From an uncultured Ruminococcus sp. (GTDB lineage Bacteria; Bacillota; Clostridia; Oscillospirales; Acutalibacteraceae): a stretch of 64,000 nt of DNA. Positions 26,687-35,813 of this stretch are shown one piece after another. Position 1 is the stretch's first letter. Every line of letters starts with the position of its first letter. The stretch is taken from NCBI GenBank assembly GCA_902765855.1, contig CACXBF010000007.1, positions 1 through 64,000 on the forward strand, written 5' to 3'. The translations under genes and the position numbers were made by a program. The notes beneath the pieces were generated by a model. That model searched no databases, was not told where the DNA came from, and saw nothing but the letters and a program-made list of their open reading frames with translations.

Positions 26687-28562
26687 AAAACTCACCGTCA
26701 CATTTTATTTTCTTTAAAATTACTTCTTCCATTCCGTCAGTATCAAGCTTATATTTTTTTAGTGCTGAGGCAACTGTAGATTGTTCAACATACTGGTCGT
26801 CTATTGCAGTTAAAATATATTTTCCAGTAAAATCGCTTTCAATAAGCTTACATAGAAAATGTTCTCCAATTCCGCCACAGCTTATGCCTTCTTCAAAGAA
26901 AAAGCAGTATTTAAAATCTTTTGCTCCGATAACAGCACCACTGTTAATCGGTTTAACAGTATTAAGCTTTAATACGCAAGCAGAAATTCCTTGTTTTTCA
27001 AGTCTTTCCATACATTCACACGCAAATGAAAATAACCTTCCGTATGTAATTATAAGTATATCACTTTTTTCATCTCCGAAAAAGACATATTTTGAATCTT
27101 TTATCAGAAAATTTTTAGGTTTATACAATTCTCTGCCACGAGGATACCTGACTGCAACTATTTCACTTTCATTATAAATAGCGTTTTTAAGCATAAATCT
27201 AAGTTCGTCGAAATACGAAGGGCATAGTATTGTCACATTTGGAATATTATTCAAAAACGAAGTATCAAATAAGCCTTGATGCGTCTTACCGTCCTCACCG
27301 ACAATTCCTGCTCTGTCTATTGCAAGAATAATGTGAAGCTTTTGAATTGAGGCATCGTGTATAATCTGGTCATAACTTCTTTGCAAAAAGGTTGAATAAA
27401 CCGCAAAAACCGGAATCATTCCGCCCATAGCCAAACCACAGCCAAATGTAACTGCATGTTCTTCAGCTATACCAACATCGAAAAATCTGTTTTTATATTT
27501 CTGTGCAAAGTTTGATAAACCGGTACCAAGCTGCATTGCCGCAGTTATTGCACAAACCTTCTCATCTTTTTCTGCAATCTGACAAAGAGTTTCTCCGAAA
27601 ACATCAGAATAAGATTTTGAACCACCATTTGTAAGACCTGTATCAACATCAAAAGGTGCTGTTCCGTGAAAGCCTTTCGGATTTTTTTCTGCAAATTCAT
27701 AGCCCTTACCCTTAGTTGTAACTGCGTGAATAAGAACAGGACCTTTTTTTCTTTTAGCAGCATTTAATGCAGTAATAAGTTCGCCTATGTTATGACCATC
27801 AAAAGGGCCATAATAATAGAAACCCATATCCTCAAAAATAGTTCTGCTCTTAAACAATCTACGCTTTATGAAATTCTTTAATCCCCTGAAAAATACAAGC
27901 AATCCTTTACCAACAGCAGGAATTTTTGTAAGAAATTTTTCAACCTTCGATTTGGTATTTAGATATGATGGATTTATTCTTATGCTTGTAAGATATCTTG
28001 CCATAGAACCGACATTTTTAGATATAGACATCTTGTTATCATTAAGTACAACAATAAAATTTTTCTTTGAGCGTCCTGCATTATTCAATCCCTCAAAAGC
28101 AAGACCCCCGGACAATGCGCCATCGCCTATAACCGCAACAACATAGCTGTCATCATCATTTAGAATATTAGCACATTGAAGTCCATAGGCTGCCGAAATT
28201 GATGTACTGCTGTGACCTGCACCAAAGGCATCATTTGGATTTTCCAAGTGTGACGGAAAACCCGAAAGCCCGCCTTCTTTACGCAAAGTATCCATCTGTT
28301 TATATCTGCCTGTAAGCATCTTATGTGCGTAACATTGATGTCCAACATCAAATACAATCTTATCCTTTGGTGAATCAAAAACTTTATGTAAAGCAACCGT
28401 AAGTTCAACAACCCCAAGGTTTGGAGAAAGGTGTCCGCCATTCTTAGACACAACAGAAACAATCTCTTGGCGAATTTCATCCGAGAGATTTTCAAGCTCT
28501 TTAACCGAAAGATTTTTTATATCATGCGGTGATTCAATTTTTTCAAGAAGCTTATCTTCCAT
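26667..28562 (-). CDS. dxs: 1-deoxy-D-xylulose-5-phosphate synthase
   Basis: Joins pyruvate and glyceraldehyde-3-phosphate with TPP, the first step of the MEP isoprenoid route. 631 residues. DVGHQCYAHKMLTGR (about 72-86), the TPP motif GDGALSGG...NDNKMSIS (about 144-180), GPFDGHN, the transketolase-type EEHAVTFGCGLAMGG (about 366-380) and DRAGIVGEDGKTHQG are all present. The C-terminal transketolase domain includes FEEGISCGGIGEHF. The ATG at 28562 (GGAG 9 nt upstream) is preferred to GTG 28568. Next to ispA, as in many Clostridia. Confidence 0.95.
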   Translation of the reverse strand: MEDKLLEKIESPHDIKNLSVKELENLSDEIRQEIVSVVSKNGGHLSPNLGVVELTVALHKVFDSPKDKIVFDVGHQCYAHKMLTGRYKQMDTLRKEGGLSGFPSHLENPNDAFGAGHSSTSISAAYGLQCANILNDDDSYVVAVIGDGALSGGLAFEGLNNAGRSKKNFIVVLNDNKMSISKNVGSMARYLTSIRINPSYLNTKSKVEKFLTKIPAVGKGLLVFFRGLKNFIKRRLFKSRTIFEDMGFYYYGPFDGHNIGELITALNAAKRKKGPVLIHAVTTKGKGYEFAEKNPKGFHGTAPFDVDTGLTNGGSKSYSDVFGETLCQIAEKDEKVCAITAAMQLGTGLSNFAQKYKNRFFDVGIAEEHAVTFGCGLAMGGMIPVFAVYSTFLQRSYDQIIHDASIQKLHIILAIDRAGIVGEDGKTHQGLFDTSFLNNIPNVTILCPSYFDELRFMLKNAIYNESEIVAVRYPRGRELYKPKNFLIKDSKYVFFGDEKSDILIITYGRLFSFACECMERLEKQGISACVLKLNTVKPINSGAVIGAKDFKYCFFFEEGISCGGIGEHFLCKLIESDFTGKYILTAIDDQYVEQSTVASALKKYKLDTDGMEEVILKKIKCDGEFCGKEKT

Positions 28563-28655
28563 TTTCACTTACTCCATCATAGCAAATTAATATTGCAATA
28601 AGTTATTTTATATTATATCACTAGTTTTTATGTCGTACAAGTTTTTTAATAATTG

Positions 28656-29528
28656 TTATTTATTACGATTAAGTAGACTTATTGCAAGCTCACGAAGTTC
28701 TGCTGATTCGTCTTTACCAAATATATCAAGTGCTTTAACAGCGTCATCAGTTAATTCCTTAGCAAGCTGACGGCACTTTTCTTCACCATAAATTGACATA
28801 AAGGTTGTCTTTTCGTTTTCTTCGTCGCTGAGAATAGGCTTTCCAAGAACCTCAGGAGTAGAAACAACATCAAGTACATCGTCAATAATCTGGAAAACAA
28901 GTCCTATTTTACCACCAAATTCTTCTGCGGCTTTAAGCTTTTCATCATCTGCTCCAGCAGCAATACAACCAAGCATACATGAAGCCTTTAACAAAGCTCC
29001 TGTTTTTTTACCATACATTTTTTCTAAGATTTCAGCCTCAACCTTTTTGCCCTCAATGCTTAAATCTATGAACTGTCCTCCTACCATTCCGCTGACACCC
29101 GCAAAGCTTGCAAGTATTCTTCCGGCGTCTGCAACTGCCTTAGCTGAGGTTGCCTTAACAGCCTTTTCTGAAAGAACGGTTTCAAATGCCAATGTAAGTA
29201 ATGCATCGCCTGCCAAGAGAGCAGTATCCTCTCCAAAAGCACAGTGGTTTGATGGTCTGCCCCTTCTCATATCATCGTTATCCATACAAGGCAAATCATC
29301 ATGAATAAGTGAATATGTATGAATCATTTCTACTGCACAGGCAAAGGCAAGTGCATTTTCAGGATTACCTCCGCATGCCTTACAAAACTCAAAGACAAGC
29401 TTAGGACGAATTCTTTTTCCACCGGCCATAAGGCTATATTCCATAGAATCTACAAGGCCTTTGACATCATTATCCTTTATCAAAAACTCATTAAGAGCCT
29501 TTTCTATCATCTCTGAATATTCATTCAT
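28656..29528 (-). CDS. ispA: Polyprenyl (farnesyl/geranyl) diphosphate synthase
   Basis: Condenses IPP with allylic diphosphates to make the C15 precursor of undecaprenyl phosphate. 290 residues. GGKRIRPKL (about 37-45), the first Asp-rich motif DDLPCMDNDDMRRGRPS (about 80-96), GKKTGALLKAS and the second Asp-rich motif IIDDVLDV (about 211-218). ATG 29528 is preferred (AGGAGG 7-10 nt upstream); the ATG at 29534 is too close to that site. It overlaps xseB by a few bases. Confidence 0.95.
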   Translation of the reverse strand: MNEYSEMIEKALNEFLIKDNDVKGLVDSMEYSLMAGGKRIRPKLVFEFCKACGGNPENALAFACAVEMIHTYSLIHDDLPCMDNDDMRRGRPSNHCAFGEDTALLAGDALLTLAFETVLSEKAVKATSAKAVADAGRILASFAGVSGMVGGQFIDLSIEGKKVEAEILEKMYGKKTGALLKASCMLGCIAAGADDEKLKAAEEFGGKIGLVFQIIDDVLDVVSTPEVLGKPILSDEENEKTTFMSIYGEEKCRQLAKELTDDAVKALDIFGKDESAELRELAISLLNRNK

Positions 29529-29727
29529 CAGCATTTTCCTCCTCTAAATCAGAAAGTTCAGTAATCTTCTGTTCTGCATTTTTTAATGTTTCATAGCAAG
29601 CATTTGAAAGCTTTATTCCCTGTTCAAAAAGCTTTAGCGATTCCTCAAGGCTGGTTTCTCCGCTCTCAAGCTTTTCAACTATTTCACGCAATTTTGTTAT
29701 ATTAGTTTCATAAGAAATCTTTCTCAT
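29521..29727 (-). CDS. xseB: Exodeoxyribonuclease VII small subunit
   Basis: 68 residues, the normal size for XseB. The pattern TNITKLREIVEKLESGETSLEESLKLFEQGIKL is the family hallmark: two helices that pack on XseA. Overlaps ispA and is 5 bp after xseA. Confidence 0.95.
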   Translation of the reverse strand: MRKISYETNITKLREIVEKLESGETSLEESLKLFEQGIKLSNACYETLKNAEQKITELSDLEEENADE

Positions 29728-29732
29728 AAGAA

Positions 29733-30950
29733 TTATCCTTTCTCATCAAGAGTAATCGCTCTAACTTCACATTCTGCTTTTCCGTCTGAAAGTTTAACCG
29801 TAATATTTTGACCGATATTTAATTCTTCTGCACTTTTTATAACTTTATTCTTATTCTGAATAATACTGTATCCTCTCGAAAGAACCGAAAGTGGGCTTAA
29901 AGCATCAAGTTTCGCAGAAAGAGCCGCAAATTCTCGCTGATTTTCTGAAAGGATAGCCTTAAAAGCCTTAATCATATCTGCTGAAATCACATCGAGTTCA
30001 TTTTTGCGTATATTTATAAACTCCTCCGGACTAAGCAACACTTTTGATGACGCTAAATTATCAAGTTCCTGTTTTTCAAAATCTATTCGTCTCTGCATAA
30101 TAGCAGGCAAACTATCTTTTACGCTTTTAAAATATGAAAGCAATTCTGCCATATTTGGTGTGGCGAGTTCTGCCGCCGCTGATGGTGTAGGTGCTCTTAA
30201 ATCTGCCACAAAATCGCAAATTGTAAAATCCGTTTCGTGACCGACCGCAGAAATTATCGGTATATCCGATTCAGCAATAGTTCTTGCAAGCTTTTCATCG
30301 TTAAATGCCCATAAATCCTCAATAGAGCCACCGCCTCTGCCTATGATTATAACATCGGCAGCATTTGCTTTATTAAATCTTTCAACAGCGTCAATAAGCT
30401 GTGCCGAAGCATTCTCTCCTTGAACTAGTACAGGGCAGAAAACCACCTCAGCAATAGGATACCTTCTGCCAAGAATATTCAAAATATCCTGAACAGCCGC
30501 TCCGGTTGGAGAAGTTATAACGCCAATTCTTGTTGGATATGCAGGAATAGGCTTTTTTATATCCTCGCTGAAAAGTCCTTCAGAAGAAAGTTTCTTTTTA
30601 AGCTGTTCATAAGCAAGATTCAATGCACCAATTCCGTCAGGCTGCATATCTTCAATGTAAAGCTGATATTGTCCGGTAGCCTCATAAACAGAAACTCTGC
30701 CTCTCGCAATAACCTTCATACCTTCTTCAGGCTTAAAGCGAAGATGTCTTGCATTTCCTGCAAACATAACCGCACGAACAAGAGCCTTATCATCCTTGAG
30801 TGAAAGATAAATATGCCCCGAACGATAATGGTCAGTAAGATTAGATATTTCTCCTGTTATATAAATCTCTCTGAGAGCAGGACTTTCATCAAGCAATGAC
30901 TTTATATAAAAATTAAGCTGTGAAACTGTTATTACAGAATTTACTGCCAT
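29733..30950 (-). CDS. xseA: Exodeoxyribonuclease VII large subunit
   Basis: Degrades single-stranded DNA to oligonucleotides together with XseB. 405 residues, normal. The N-terminal OB-fold (about 8-100, EIYITGEISNLTDHYRSGHIYLSLKD) is followed by the catalytic domain with TSPTGAAVQDIL, GRGGGSIEDLWAFNDE (about 194-209) and SAVGHETDFTICD (about 226-238). A coiled region and a C-terminal beta segment (SRGYSIIQ) complete it. Its ATG overlaps the preceding stop by one base. Confidence 0.95.
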   Translation of the reverse strand: MAVNSVITVSQLNFYIKSLLDESPALREIYITGEISNLTDHYRSGHIYLSLKDDKALVRAVMFAGNARHLRFKPEEGMKVIARGRVSVYEATGQYQLYIEDMQPDGIGALNLAYEQLKKKLSSEGLFSEDIKKPIPAYPTRIGVITSPTGAAVQDILNILGRRYPIAEVVFCPVLVQGENASAQLIDAVERFNKANAADVIIIGRGGGSIEDLWAFNDEKLARTIAESDIPIISAVGHETDFTICDFVADLRAPTPSAAAELATPNMAELLSYFKSVKDSLPAIMQRRIDFEKQELDNLASSKVLLSPEEFINIRKNELDVISADMIKAFKAILSENQREFAALSAKLDALSPLSVLSRGYSIIQNKNKVIKSAEELNIGQNITVKLSDGKAECEVRAITLDEKG

Positions 30951-31888
30951 TATTTCTGCTCCTTTTCGTGTAATTTGTTTGCAAGTATAGCAACACCAGA
31001 TGCATTATCGCTTGAAAACTTAGGTTCGGCAAAAAGAGCACCATATTTTTCCTCAAAATGCTTTCTGATAATTGAATTAGACATAACTCCACCAGCATAT
31101 ACAAGCGGAAGCTTACCATATTTTTCAAGCAGAGCCTCTGTCATTTTGTCAAGCGTTTTCTGTATATTCATAAGACACGCAAAAGCCACTTTTTCTGATG
31201 ATGCACCGTCAGCCAACATTCTTGCACAGATGTTTTCAACACCGGAAAGGCAACAATCTGCACCTTTAAGAGTAGCTTTTGCATCAACTTTTCCGCTATA
31301 CTTCAAAGCGAGCTTTTCAAGCTCTGAACCACAAGGAAAGTGTAGTCCGAGCATTACTCCGACTCTATCTACAAGCTGACCTGCATTAAGGTCGAGAGTT
31401 TTTGCGATAATCTCAATATCAAGTGGACTTTCCGTACCCTTATGAACTAAGAGCGCCTCTGTTGTACCGCCTGAAACATGAAAAGCAATGAATTTTTCAT
31501 TTATCAATTCAAGCTTTTTAGCTGAATACAGAGCCGCCGCAATATGACCTGCCTGATGTGAAACCGTATAAAGCGGAACTCTCAAAGCCTTAGCTAAAAT
31601 TCTTGCAGAATTAACTCCAACCGTAAAGCAAGGCATATATGAGCCTTCAACATCACGCGGTCTTGATGAAACAGCTATTGCATTAAGCTTACCGTTAAAG
31701 CCTTCAAAAGCCTCATCAAAAACATCTGCAAGCTGATTTGTATGGTGAAATACGGCGTCACTCTGTCTTAAACCTCTTTCGCCGTCCTTAACAGGCAAAA
31801 GCTTTTTGCAATTTTTAAGGATATTCTCCCCATCATAAATAGCAACAGAGGTTGTATAATTGCTTGTATCTATTCCGAGAGTAAGCAT
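30950..31888 (-). CDS. TsaD-like paralogue (Kae1/Gcp, peptidase M22 family)
   Basis: ASKHA-fold protein, 312 residues. LGIDTSNYTTSVAI (about 3-16, phosphate-1 motif), SHQAGHIAAAL (about 109-119, the metal-binding His pair in a somewhat divergent setting), GGTTEALL (about 140-147) and YAGGVMSNS (about 275-283, adenosine motif). True TsaD makes the t6A tRNA modification. This copy is shorter and differs around the His pair, so it looks like the second, divergent M22 protein that Clostridia place between nusB and xseA. Role unproven. It overlaps nusB and xseA by one base each. Confidence 0.8.
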   Translation of the reverse strand: MLTLGIDTSNYTTSVAIYDGENILKNCKKLLPVKDGERGLRQSDAVFHHTNQLADVFDEAFEGFNGKLNAIAVSSRPRDVEGSYMPCFTVGVNSARILAKALRVPLYTVSHQAGHIAAALYSAKKLELINEKFIAFHVSGGTTEALLVHKGTESPLDIEIIAKTLDLNAGQLVDRVGVMLGLHFPCGSELEKLALKYSGKVDAKATLKGADCCLSGVENICARMLADGASSEKVAFACLMNIQKTLDKMTEALLEKYGKLPLVYAGGVMSNSIIRKHFEEKYGALFAEPKFSSDNASGVAILANKLHEKEQK

Positions 31889-32319
31889 TATTTTTCACCA
31901 TTATTCTTTGCTGAACGAGCTACTCCACCAAGCACACCATTAAGGAAAGAGGCGTCCTTTTCTGTTGCATACTTCTTGCAAAGCTCAACAGATTCATTGA
32001 TAGAAACGCTTGTAGGAACATCTTCAACAAACATAATCTCGAAAGTAGCTATTCTCATAAGTGTAAGCACAACACGAGAAATTCTGCTCTTGCTCCAACC
32101 CTTGAGATTTTTTTCAATAAGCTCATCAATAGCCTCAAGATTATCGTAAACACCATTTGTAAGGAGCTTTGTAAATTCTCCGATAGACGCGTCACGAGCC
32201 TCAACAGCGCTATCGAAAACCTCATCTGAATCATCGTCTTTAAACATACGCTCAAAGACAAGTGTAAAAGCCTCTTCTCTTTCCTGTCGTCTGTTAGTTA
32301 ATTTCTTATTATTTTCCAT
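31888..32319 (-). CDS. nusB: Transcription antitermination factor NusB
   Basis: 143 residues, normal length. NRRQEREEAFTLVFERMF opens the protein, followed by the helical RNA-binding fold with LKGWSKSRISRVVLTLMRIATFEIMF and the conserved VPTSVSINESVELCKKYATEKDASFLNGVL (about 104-133). Binds boxA with NusE in rRNA antitermination. Second gene of the array, 12 bp after tyrS. Confidence 0.95.
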   Translation of the reverse strand: MENNKKLTNRRQEREEAFTLVFERMFKDDDSDEVFDSAVEARDASIGEFTKLLTNGVYDNLEAIDELIEKNLKGWSKSRISRVVLTLMRIATFEIMFVEDVPTSVSINESVELCKKYATEKDASFLNGVLGGVARSAKNNGEK

Positions 32320-32331
32320 AGCTTAATCCCC

Positions 32332-33558
32332 TCATTTCAGAATTATCTTATGAAATACCTTTTTACCTTTTTTAACTACAATATAACCCTTTTCAAAGTC
32401 AGCAGTTTTAACTGTATAGTTCGGGTCAGTAATCTTTTCACCGTCAACAGATAATCCACCCTGTGTTACAACTCGTCTGCCCTCAGCCTTTGACGGAACT
32501 ATTGCAACATTAACAAGCAAATCAAGAATACCTATCTCACCGTTTGTTAAATCGTCAGCAGAAATTTCTGTTTGAGGCATATTATCTGTATTGCTTCCCT
32601 TTGCAAACAATGCCCTTGCACCATCAAGTGCCTTTTTAGCCTCTTCTTCACCGTGAATAAGCTTTGTAAGTTCAAATGCAAGAATTTCCTTAGCCTTATT
32701 AAGCTCTTGTCCCTCTAATTTTTCAAGCTCCTTAATCTCATCAAGTGGAAGGAAGGTAAGCATTTTCAAGCACTTAATAACATCAGCATCAGCAACATTT
32801 CTCCAATACTGAAAAAATTCAAATGGGCTGGTCTTATCAGCATCAAGCCATACCGCGCCTTTTTCTGTCTTGCCCATTTTCTTACCCTCGGAATTGAGCA
32901 AAAGCTTGATTGTCATAGCGTGTGAATCCTTGCCAAGCTTTCTTCTTATAAGCTCAGTGCCACCGAGCATATTGCTCCATTGGTCATCTCCGCCAAACTG
33001 CAAGTTACAACCGTACTCTTGGAAAAGCTTATAGAAGTCATAACTCTGCATAATCATATAGTTAAACTCAAGGAAACTAAGTCCACGCTCCATACGCTGT
33101 TTGTAACATTCAGCTGTAAGCATACGGTTAACACTAAAGCAAGCACCAACTTCTCTCAAAAGCTCAACATAGTTAAGATTAAGGAGCCAGTCAGCATTAT
33201 TTACCATCATAGCCTTGCCTTCACCAAACTCAATAAAACGGCTCATCTGCTTTTTAAAGCAATCACAGTTATGCTGAATAGTTTCCTTAGTCATCATCTT
33301 ACGCATATCAGTCTTACCTGATGGGTCGCCAATCATAGCTGTACCTCCACCGATAAGTGCGATAGGTCTGTTTCCTGCCATTTGAAGTCTTTTCATAAGG
33401 CAGAGTGCCATAAAGTGTCCAACATGAAGGCTGTCTGCTGTTGGGTCAAAGCCGATATAAAATACTGCCTTTCCCTCGTTTACAAGCTTTCTGATTTCTT
33501 CCTCATTAGTTGTCTGAGCGATTAGGCCACGCTCTTGAAGTTCTTCATATACTCCCAT
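32332..33558 (-). CDS. tyrS: Tyrosyl-tRNA synthetase
   Basis: Class I aminoacyl-tRNA synthetase, 408 residues. [15 protein letters not shown] (HIGH-type motif at about 45-48), the tyrosine-binding part [12 protein letters not shown] (about 189-200), [12 protein letters not shown] (KMSKS-type motif, about 230-234) and a C-terminal S4-like domain (about 340-408). Expression is controlled by a T-box leader. It is the first gene of a leftward array reaching recN. Confidence 0.97.
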   Translation of the reverse strand: MGVYEELQERGLIAQTTNEEEIRKLVNEGKAVFYIGFDPTADSLHVGHFMALCLMKRLQMAGNRPIALIGGGTAMIGDPSGKTDMRKMMTKETIQHNCDCFKKQMSRFIEFGEGKAMMVNNADWLLNLNYVELLREVGACFSVNRMLTAECYKQRMERGLSFLEFNYMIMQSYDFYKLFQEYGCNLQFGGDDQWSNMLGGTELIRRKLGKDSHAMTIKLLLNSEGKKMGKTEKGAVWLDADKTSPFEFFQYWRNVADADVIKCLKMLTFLPLDEIKELEKLEGQELNKAKEILAFELTKLIHGEEEAKKALDGARALFAKGSNTDNMPQTEISADDLTNGEIGILDLLVNVAIVPSKAEGRRVVTQGGLSVDGEKITDPNYTVKTADFEKGYIVVKKGKKVFHKIILK

Positions 33559-33582
33559 TGATTTCTTTCCTTTCTAAAAATA

Positions 33583-33850
33583 AAATAATAAAACCCTCTG
33601 CAAATATAATGCAGAGGGCGAATATCGCGGTACCACCTCATTCACTGTCCAAAAAATGAACAGCCTTACGGCAAAAGCCGTTGCACAATAACGAGTGCCA
33701 ACCGTCCCTTACTACGCAATCAAATAATCTTCACAAGGGATACTCAGAGATGTATTTCATACGCCGTTCCGAATGGCTTGCACCAACCGCCACATCTCTT
33801 TGCGGAACAAATCATATTACTTCTTCTCATCGACGCATTTTAGATATTTT
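33583..33850 (-). promoter_or_regulatory. T-box leader (tyrosine) of tyrS
   Basis: The minus-strand RNA from about 33850 contains stem I with GAAATACATCTC (specifier TAC at 33754-33752, the Tyr codon), the T-box core TGAGGTGGTACCGCG (about 33630-33645) and then a terminator: CCCTCTGC stem (33594-33600 with 33611-33618) followed by TTTTATTATTTT. Uncharged tRNA-Tyr stabilises the antiterminator and lets transcription proceed. The specifier and the downstream synthetase agree. Confidence 0.93.
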
Positions 33851-33854
33851 TATA

Positions 33855-33883
33855 ATTATACACATTTTTTCTATAAAAGTCAA
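33855..33883 (-). promoter_or_regulatory. Promoter of the tyrS array
   Basis: Minus strand TTGACT (33878-33883), 17-nt spacer, TATAAT (33855-33860), directly in front of the T-box leader. Confidence 0.85.
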
Positions 33884-33910
33884 CACAACTATTTAATGTA
33901 CGTTCGATAT

Positions 33911-34170
33911 AAATTAAAAGTTTTGCCTAAACCTTTTCAAAAGCTTACAGTTTCCAAAAATAGTCCACCTACGGCAGAGTCTTTGGTTGCCGTCCTCAGA
34001 CAGCGAAACACTTTATGCTCCACAAAACTCAGAAATGTTTTTCGTAGAAAATCCTCGCAGGAGGTTCCCTGTAGGTGTCTATCCACTGCGAAAACACAAA
34101 ATCAGTTTCTCAAGCAAAACTTCTACGTTCTCAATCAACTTATGTTATCGCAAATAACGAAATTATCAAG
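33911..34170 (+). repeat. Dispersed intergenic repeat mosaic, second type
   Basis: Starts AAATTAAAAGTTTTGCCTAA with CCTTTTCAAAAGCTTACAGTTTCC, then GGCAGAGTCTTTGGTTGCCG, and a later block with AGGAGGTTCCCTG flanked by A/T tracts and GCGAAAACAC. The first two blocks recur on the opposite strand at about 38520-38620, and the third recurs, rearranged, at about 38440-38515. It fills the 300-bp gap between the tyrS promoter and the ftsZ terminator. No gene seen. Confidence 0.6.
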
Positions 34171-34204
34171 GTAACTGATATGTTAGGGGGGAACTACTGA
34201 TAAA

Positions 34205-34233
34205 CGAAAACGGTAAGCCATTAGACTTACCGT
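34205..34233 (-). terminator. Terminator of ftsZ
   Basis: Perfect 8-bp stem ACGGTAAG (34210-34217) with CTTACCGT (34226-34233), 8-nt loop, then TTTTCGTTT on the minus strand, 28 nt past the ftsZ stop. Confidence 0.85.
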
Positions 34234-34261
34234 AAATTTCATTATTATTCAATTATTTATC

Positions 34262-35518
34262 TTATCTATTGAAGATAGACATAATATCATAGAATGAATC
34301 ATCGTCATCATTTGGAGCAGCGTTTGTTGTTTGTTGTGCTTGCTGCTGTGGCTGTGCAGGCTGTTGTCTTTGTGGACGCTCCTGCTGTGCAACTGGCTGC
34401 TGTCTTGGAATTCTTGGCTGATTAAAACTGCTCTGTTGTACAGAAGCCTGCTGTGTTGTTTCAGCCTGTTTTGCTGAAGGGTCTCCCGGTGTAGCACCAA
34501 GCTGATAAGGAGCTTTGTTGCTTACAGGAGCAGTGCCTGATGGCTTAACCGCTGCATCAGCTGTTGTAGGGAAACCTGTTGCAATAACAGTAACACTGAT
34601 TTCGTCTTCCATCTGGTCATTGAACGCAGCACCCCAGATGATGTTTGCATCTTCGTCTGCCTGTTCAGCAATCATAGTAGAAGCAATGTTGATTTCCTCA
34701 AGACTAATATCAGGTGAAGAAGTGATATTGATAATAACACCCTTAGCACCATCAATAGCTGTTTCAAGAAGCGGACTTGAGATTGCATTTGAAGCTGCAA
34801 CCTTTGCCTTGTCCTTACCGGAAGCTCTGCCGATACCCATATGAGCATAGCCAGCATCTTTCATAACTGCCGTAACATCAGCAAAGTCAAGGTTAACAAT
34901 ACCAGGAAGAAGAATAAGGTCAGAAATGCTCTGAACGCCCTGACGGAGAACATCGTCAGCAGCAGCAAAAGCATTTTGAAGAGTTATAGCTTCTTCGCTG
35001 ACATACTTAAGTCTTTCATTAGGAATAACAACAAGAGAATCAACCTGCTCTCTGAGAGCAGCAATACCCTGTTCAGCCTGAGCCATTCTACGCTTGCCCT
35101 CAAATTGGAAAGGCTTTGTAACGATACCGATTGTGAGGATACCCATTTCTCTTGCAATCTCGGCAACGATAGGAGCTGCACCTGTGCCTGTGCCACCGCC
35201 CATACCTGCGGTAATGAATACCATATCAGTATCCTTGAGTGCGTCTGCGATTTCATCTCTGCTCTCGTCAGCAGCCTTCTGTCCGATAGAAGGCATAGAA
35301 CCAGCACCCTTGCCGTGTGTAATCTTATCGCCAATCTGAATCTTTTGTGTAGCCTTTGAACGACCAAGAGCCTGATGGTCTGTGTTAATAGAAATAAATT
35401 CTACACAGCTGACTCCTTCATTAACCATACGGTCAACAGCGTTTCCGCCGCCTCCGCCTACACCGATAACCTTTATATGTACGATGTTATTCATCTCTTC
35501 TTCAAACTCGTAAGGCAT
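34262..35518 (-). CDS. ftsZ: Cell division protein FtsZ
   Basis: Tubulin-like GTPase that forms the division ring. 418 residues. [10 protein letters not shown] (about 20-29), the tubulin signature [14 protein letters not shown] (about 107-120), [11 protein letters not shown] (T7 synergy loop, about 208-218), a Gln/Pro-rich linker (about 350-400) and the C-terminal peptide [14 protein letters not shown] that binds partner proteins. RBS GGAGC precedes the ATG. It has its own promoter and is separated from ftsQ by about 295 bp. Confidence 0.97.
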   Translation of the reverse strand: MPYEFEEEMNNIVHIKVIGVGGGGGNAVDRMVNEGVSCVEFISINTDHQALGRSKATQKIQIGDKITHGKGAGSMPSIGQKAADESRDEIADALKDTDMVFITAGMGGGTGTGAAPIVAEIAREMGILTIGIVTKPFQFEGKRRMAQAEQGIAALREQVDSLVVIPNERLKYVSEEAITLQNAFAAADDVLRQGVQSISDLILLPGIVNLDFADVTAVMKDAGYAHMGIGRASGKDKAKVAASNAISSPLLETAIDGAKGVIINITSSPDISLEEINIASTMIAEQADEDANIIWGAAFNDQMEDEISVTVIATGFPTTADAAVKPSGTAPVSNKAPYQLGATPGDPSAKQAETTQQASVQQSSFNQPRIPRQQPVAQQERPQRQQPAQPQQQAQQTTNAAPNDDDDSFYDIMSIFNR

Positions 35519-35581
35519 ATTTTTGCTCCTCTCAATTCGACATCATGTTTTTGCCAGCGACAACTTTCGCTTATACAGTCT

Positions 35582-35610
35582 ATTATATAATTTACCACCA
35601 TTTTCGGCAA
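35582..35610 (-). promoter_or_regulatory. Promoter upstream of ftsZ
   Basis: Minus strand TTGCCG (35605-35610), 17-nt spacer, TATAAT (35582-35587). The remaining A/T-rich interval up to 35813 shows no ORF. Confidence 0.6.
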
Positions 35611-35813
35611 ATTTCAATACAATTACGCTATTTTATAAATGTTTTCCTATGGAATAATTTCTACCAATTCTTTTTTGTGTAAAACAACCATTATCTTTAA
35701 TAAATAATTCCAAAATCGACTTATAATGCATAATTATAACATTTTAAATAGCAAAAAATAAAGAATTTTTTTATAAATTATATCTTAATAATCATATTTT
35801 TGAATTTTTTCCA

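Noticed and set aside
33911..34170. Possible protein on the plus strand, about 133 codons, in the gap before ftsZ
   Set aside because: The frame is low-complexity, crosses the repeat blocks and the tyrS T-box region, and has no ribosome site.
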